A program made the translations under genes and the position numbers. Shown piece after piece: positions 15,414-17,471 of a DNA stretch of 17,471 nt (positions are counted from its first letter, which is position 1; each line of letters begins with the position of its first letter). The notes below the pieces were generated by a model. The model made no database searches. It saw only the letters and a list, made by a program, of their open reading frames with translations, and was not told where the DNA came from. The stretch covers positions 1-17,471 of the forward strand of contig JADHVN010000017.1 in assembly GCA_016783995.1 (NCBI GenBank), given 5' to 3'. The DNA is from Actinomycetota bacterium. Lineage in GTDB: Bacteria; Actinomycetota; Humimicrobiia; Humimicrobiales; Humimicrobiaceae.

Positions 15414-16235
15414 TTGGGTAGTTACAAATTAGGGATAATTGGCTGTGGAAATATGGGTGAAGCAATACTCAAGGGAATACTGGATTCCGGTTTCTTAAAA
15501 TCTAATGAAATAATATTCTATGATAATGATAATTACCGGAGCAGGTACATTAAAAATAATTATAAAATATATTCTGCTGAAGGAATTATTGAAGTCATAA
15601 AAAAGTCCAGGTATATATTACTGGCGGTAAAACCACAGAACCTAAAAATCGTTTTGGAACAGATGAAGAGTTGTTTTAATTGGAGGATAAATTCAATTAT
15701 CAGCATTGTTGCTGGAGTACCCACATATCATATAGAAAAAAAATTGAATTCAAATGTTTCAGTTATAAGAGTAATGCCCAATACTCCTGCATTATTTAAA
15801 AAAGGTACAGCTGCAATAAGCAAAGGCAGATTTGCAAAAAGCAAGGACTTATTATTTTCGAAAAATTTAATAAAAAATATAGGTGATTATGTAATAATTG
15901 AAGAAAAGTACCAGAATATAGCGGCAGCTTTAAATGGAAGCGGACCAGCCTACTTTTTTCTTTTTTGTAAATATTTGGTTGAAGCTGGAATAAGAAATGG
16001 ACTGGATCCAGGAATATCAAAAAAATTGGTGACCAGTACTATGATTGGGGCGGGAATAACTATTGAGAAATCTAGAATTGACCTTGATGGTTTAATAAAA
16101 AGGGTTGCATCTCCTGGTGGGACTACTGAAAGAGCCTTAAAAGAATTTAAGAGAAGGAAGCTGGATAAAATAATTTATAATGCTGTAGAAAGTGCAAAGA
16201 AAAGAGCATACCAGTTGCAGAATTTTCTTGACTAA
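15414..16235 (+). CDS. proC: Pyrroline-5-carboxylate reductase ProC
   Basis: Cytoplasmic NAD(P)H-dependent enzyme that reduces pyrroline-5-carboxylate to L-proline, the last step of proline synthesis. The product has 273 residues, normal for the family. The dinucleotide-binding motif GIIGCGNMGEAIL is at 7-19, AVKPQN at 71-76, RVMPNTPALFKKGTAAI at 119-135, NGSGPAYFF at 174-182 and the C-terminal signature VASPGGTTERAL at 231-242. The start is TTG 15414 with a clear ribosome site. It is a metabolic gene inside a division cluster; proC next to sepF is also known from Cyanobacteria and other groups, so the placement is unusual in function but not unique. It lies 18 bases after sepF and 10 before yggT. 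Confidence 0.96.
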   Translation: MGSYKLGIIGCGNMGEAILKGILDSGFLKSNEIIFYDNDNYRSRYIKNNYKIYSAEGIIEVIKKSRYILLAVKPQNLKIVLEQMKSCFNWRINSIISIVAGVPTYHIEKKLNSNVSVIRVMPNTPALFKKGTAAISKGRFAKSKDLLFSKNLIKNIGDYVIIEEKYQNIAAALNGSGPAYFFLFCKYLVEAGIRNGLDPGISKKLVTSTMIGAGITIEKSRIDLDGLIKRVASPGGTTERALKEFKRRKLDKIIYNAVESAKKRAYQLQNFLD

Positions 16236-16240
16236 AGGGA
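16234..16240 (+). promoter_or_regulatory. Ribosome binding site deciding yggT start
   Basis: AAAGGGA overlaps the proC stop and is five bases upstream of ATG 16246. It favours this ATG over one at 16192 inside proC. Confidence 0.55.
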
Positions 16241-16245
16241 ATGTA

Positions 16246-16530
16246 ATGGGATTCTTTGTTGAGCTGGTTATATTTTTTCTCAGGGTTTATATTGGTGTAA
16301 TATTTATAAGAATAATTATATCATGGGTTAGGATAAATCCAGGTGGTTTTTGGGTCAGGGCTTATAAATTTTTAGTTGACATAACTGAACCATTTTTAAT
16401 AATATTTAGGAAAATTATACCATTAGCGAAGATTGGAAGGTTTTATATTGATCTTTCTTATATTGCAGCAATTATAATAATTGAGCTATTAATATTATTG
16501 TTGCGTTTTATAAGTTATAGATATATGTAG
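16246..16530 (+). CDS. yggT: YggT family membrane protein
   Basis: Small integral membrane protein of the YggT (YlmG) family. Its exact role is not established; relatives in cyanobacteria and plastids affect nucleoid distribution, and the gene is regularly found beside sepF and divIVA. The 94-residue product from ATG 16246 has two hydrophobic segments, about residues 4-26 and 67-90. They flank a loop with the family motif WVRINPGGFWVRAYKFLVDITEPFL, in which the ITEPFL stretch is well conserved. The frame stays open upstream into proC to 16192, but AAAGGGA at 16234-16240 sits five bases before ATG 16246 and the extra 18 residues do not look like the family. I therefore use 16246. Confidence 0.9.
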   Translation: MGFFVELVIFFLRVYIGVIFIRIIISWVRINPGGFWVRAYKFLVDITEPFLIIFRKIIPLAKIGRFYIDLSYIAAIIIIELLILLLRFISYRYM

Positions 16531-16547
16531 ATAAAAAATTTTTGTTT

Positions 16548-16553
16548 GGAGGT
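16548..16553 (+). promoter_or_regulatory. Ribosome binding site deciding divIVA start
   Basis: GGAGGT four bases before ATG 16558. An in-frame TTG at 16546 overlaps it, so it cannot be the start. Confidence 0.75.
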
Positions 16554-16557
16554 AATT

Positions 16558-17427
16558 ATGAATATAAATACGGAGAGCATCCAAAAAAGGGAATTTCATA
16601 TTGTATTCAAAGGATATAAACCGGAAGAGGTTGATAAATTTTTAGATATTCTTACAGCGGAATTCGATAGATTGCAGAAATCTCAAAGGGAGCTTCAGGA
16701 AAATTTGGAAAGACTAAAATATGAGGGAGATAAGGAATCTGTTGAAATGAAAAGGGTTATTCAGGAAGCTCTTGTATCAGCACATAAGGTGGCAGAAGAT
16801 ATAAAACAAAAAGCAGAAAAAGAAGCTGAGGAAATGGTAAGAAATAAAATAGCAAAGGAAGAGGAGACGTATAAATATTTATTAAGTAAAAAAGCCCAGT
16901 TAGAAAGAGATATAAAAGAACTAAACCTGGAATATGAAGACTTTAAAGGTAAGATTTCAAAAATGGTAGATGATTTTAAAGAAACAGCTTCAAGATTAGG
17001 AGAAGAAAAATTTCTTAAAATTTCCGAAATTGGTAAGAAGGATTTTGATATTGATAAAACTAAAATAGGTGAAGGTGTAAGAGAAGGTAAAGAATCAATA
17101 TATTTTCCGGAGGAAGAATTAGAAGTAGTTGGAGGCTATGAAAAGAAAGAGGGAGAAGAAAAAACCGGAATCGAAGAAATGGAAGAGGAAAAAGAAGAGA
17201 AGTTCATAGGAGAAGAGGAAAGAGAAGAGGAAAAAGAAGAAAAGTTCATAGGAGAAGAGGAAAAAGAAGAGAAGTTCATAGGAGAAGAGGAAAAAAAGCG
17301 GGGAATTCATGGATCTGAAGAAATAGAAGAAAGAGATGACAAATATGAACCAAAAAAAGTCAAGAAGAAAATAGACATAGCCAACCCGGATATAATTAAC
17401 GATTTCTTTAAAACTGATGAAGACTGA
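16558..17427 (+). CDS. divIVA: DivIVA/Wag31-type coiled-coil polar and septal protein
   Basis: Coiled-coil scaffold that binds negatively curved membrane at poles and septa and recruits division, growth or chromosome-anchoring partners. From ATG 16558 it has 289 residues: longer than B. subtilis DivIVA (164) and nearer to actinobacterial forms. The conserved N-terminal membrane-binding domain reads KREFHIVFKGYKPEEVDKFL at residues 10-29. A long charged coiled coil runs from about 30 to 155, rich in Glu, Lys and Ala with regular hydrophobic spacing. After a linker, the tail at about 185-265 is extremely acidic and contains three KFIGEEE repeats (215, 229, 239), followed by a basic KKVKKK patch (266-271) and a short end with NPDIINDFF. 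Gene position after sepF and yggT confirms the family. It overlaps the next gene by 11 bases. Confidence 0.92.
   Translation: MNINTESIQKREFHIVFKGYKPEEVDKFLDILTAEFDRLQKSQRELQENLERLKYEGDKESVEMKRVIQEALVSAHKVAEDIKQKAEKEAEEMVRNKIAKEEETYKYLLSKKAQLERDIKELNLEYEDFKGKISKMVDDFKETASRLGEEKFLKISEIGKKDFDIDKTKIGEGVREGKESIYFPEEELEVVGGYEKKEGEEKTGIEEMEEEKEEKFIGEEEREEEKEEKFIGEEEKEEKFIGEEEKKRGIHGSEEIEERDDKYEPKKVKKKIDIANPDIINDFFKTDED
17179..17298 (+). repeat. Purine-rich tandem repeat within divIVA
   Basis: Three copies of AAGTTCATAGGAGAAGAGGAA-like sequence start at 17200, 17242 and 17272, spaced 42 and 30 bases, so always in frame. They encode KFIGEEE. Between the TTCATA blocks the plus strand is pure purine, for example 36 bases at 17209-17244 and 24 at 17251-17274. 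Copies are nearly identical at DNA level, which suggests recent duplication by slippage or unequal exchange. Confidence 0.85.
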
Positions 17428-17471
17428 AACAATTAAGTTGATTGTAAAGCCAAATTCTACTGCTGCCGGTG
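17417..17471 (+). CDS. DUF167 (YggU-type) protein, 3'-truncated by window edge
   Basis: Only the first 18 codons are visible, beginning MKTETIKLIVKPNSTAAG. The pattern hydrophobic-K-hydrophobic-V-K-P-N-S/A is the opening of the small DUF167/YggU family, whose function is unknown. This family commonly follows yggT or divIVA in such clusters, which supports the call. ATG 17417 lies inside the last codons of divIVA, overlapping by 11 bases, so translation is probably coupled. Only the first strand can be judged, so the assignment is moderate. Confidence 0.6.
   Translation, partial: MKTETIKLIVKPNSTAAG

Noticed and set aside
16192..16245. Longer N-terminus for yggT starting inside proC
   Set aside because: Would overlap proC by 44 bases, lacks a ribosome site, and adds polar residues before the first membrane segment; ATG 16246 has AAAGGGA in place.
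17119..17310. Minus-strand open frame of Phe/Leu/Ser repeats looking like a membrane protein
   Set aside because: It is the complement of the purine-rich divIVA repeat; the hydrophobic pattern follows from reading GAA/GAG codons in reverse.
1..17471. Mobile elements, CRISPR arrays, tRNA or rRNA genes, phage or defence genes
   Set aside because: The window is densely filled with recognised dcw genes; no transposase, repeat-spacer pattern or RNA-gene motif was seen by eye.

Overview
This window is one uninterrupted, plus-strand division and cell-wall (dcw) gene cluster from a low-GC bacterium (roughly one third G+C by eye). Every real gene reads left to right. Gaps between genes are 0-45 bases, many genes overlap, and I see no convincing internal terminator, so the whole stretch looks like one long operon cut by the window at both ends. 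No mobile element, CRISPR array, tRNA or rRNA was seen, and no stretch over 300 bases lacks a gene.

Layout. (1) About 1-10794 is peptidoglycan precursor synthesis and assembly: murE (5' end missing), murF, mraY, murD, ftsW, murG, murC, murB, ddl. Together they build the UDP-MurNAc-pentapeptide (MurB, MurC, MurD, MurE, MurF, with Ddl supplying D-Ala-D-Ala), move it to the lipid carrier (MraY), add GlcNAc (MurG) and polymerise lipid II at the septum (FtsW). The MurE motif DNPR points to meso-diaminopimelate in the stem peptide. (2) About 10791-13994 is the divisome core: ftsQ, ftsA, ftsZ. (3) About 13995-17471 is the ylm-type tail: a 46-codon reading frame that looks like a gutted pgeF/ylmD, then yggS, sepF, proC, yggT, divIVA, and the first codons of a DUF167 (yggU-type) gene.

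Organism. The ftsZ-(pgeF)-yggS-sepF-yggT-divIVA tail and the absence of lpxC after ftsZ suggest a monoderm. The FtsZ T3 loop reads GEGGGTGTG, the Glu form typical of Actinomycetota rather than the usual GMGGGTGTG, and the SepF C-terminus (ending GFYNHF) also resembles actinobacterial SepF. FtsA is present, however, which most characterised Actinomycetota lack, and base composition is AT-rich. My best guess is an uncultured, deep-branching, low-GC lineage near Actinomycetota or Bacillota; this is inference from motifs only.

No new type of system is visible: this is core housekeeping DNA. The points worth a second look are the apparent pgeF remnant, the pairing of FtsA and SepF with an actinobacterial-looking FtsZ, the Cys-type and somewhat divergent MurB, and the purine-rich tandem repeat in the DivIVA tail. 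Several genes start at TTG or GTG, and I moved five starts (ddl, ftsA, ftsZ, yggT, divIVA) relative to the longest open frame, in most cases because of ribosome binding sites.
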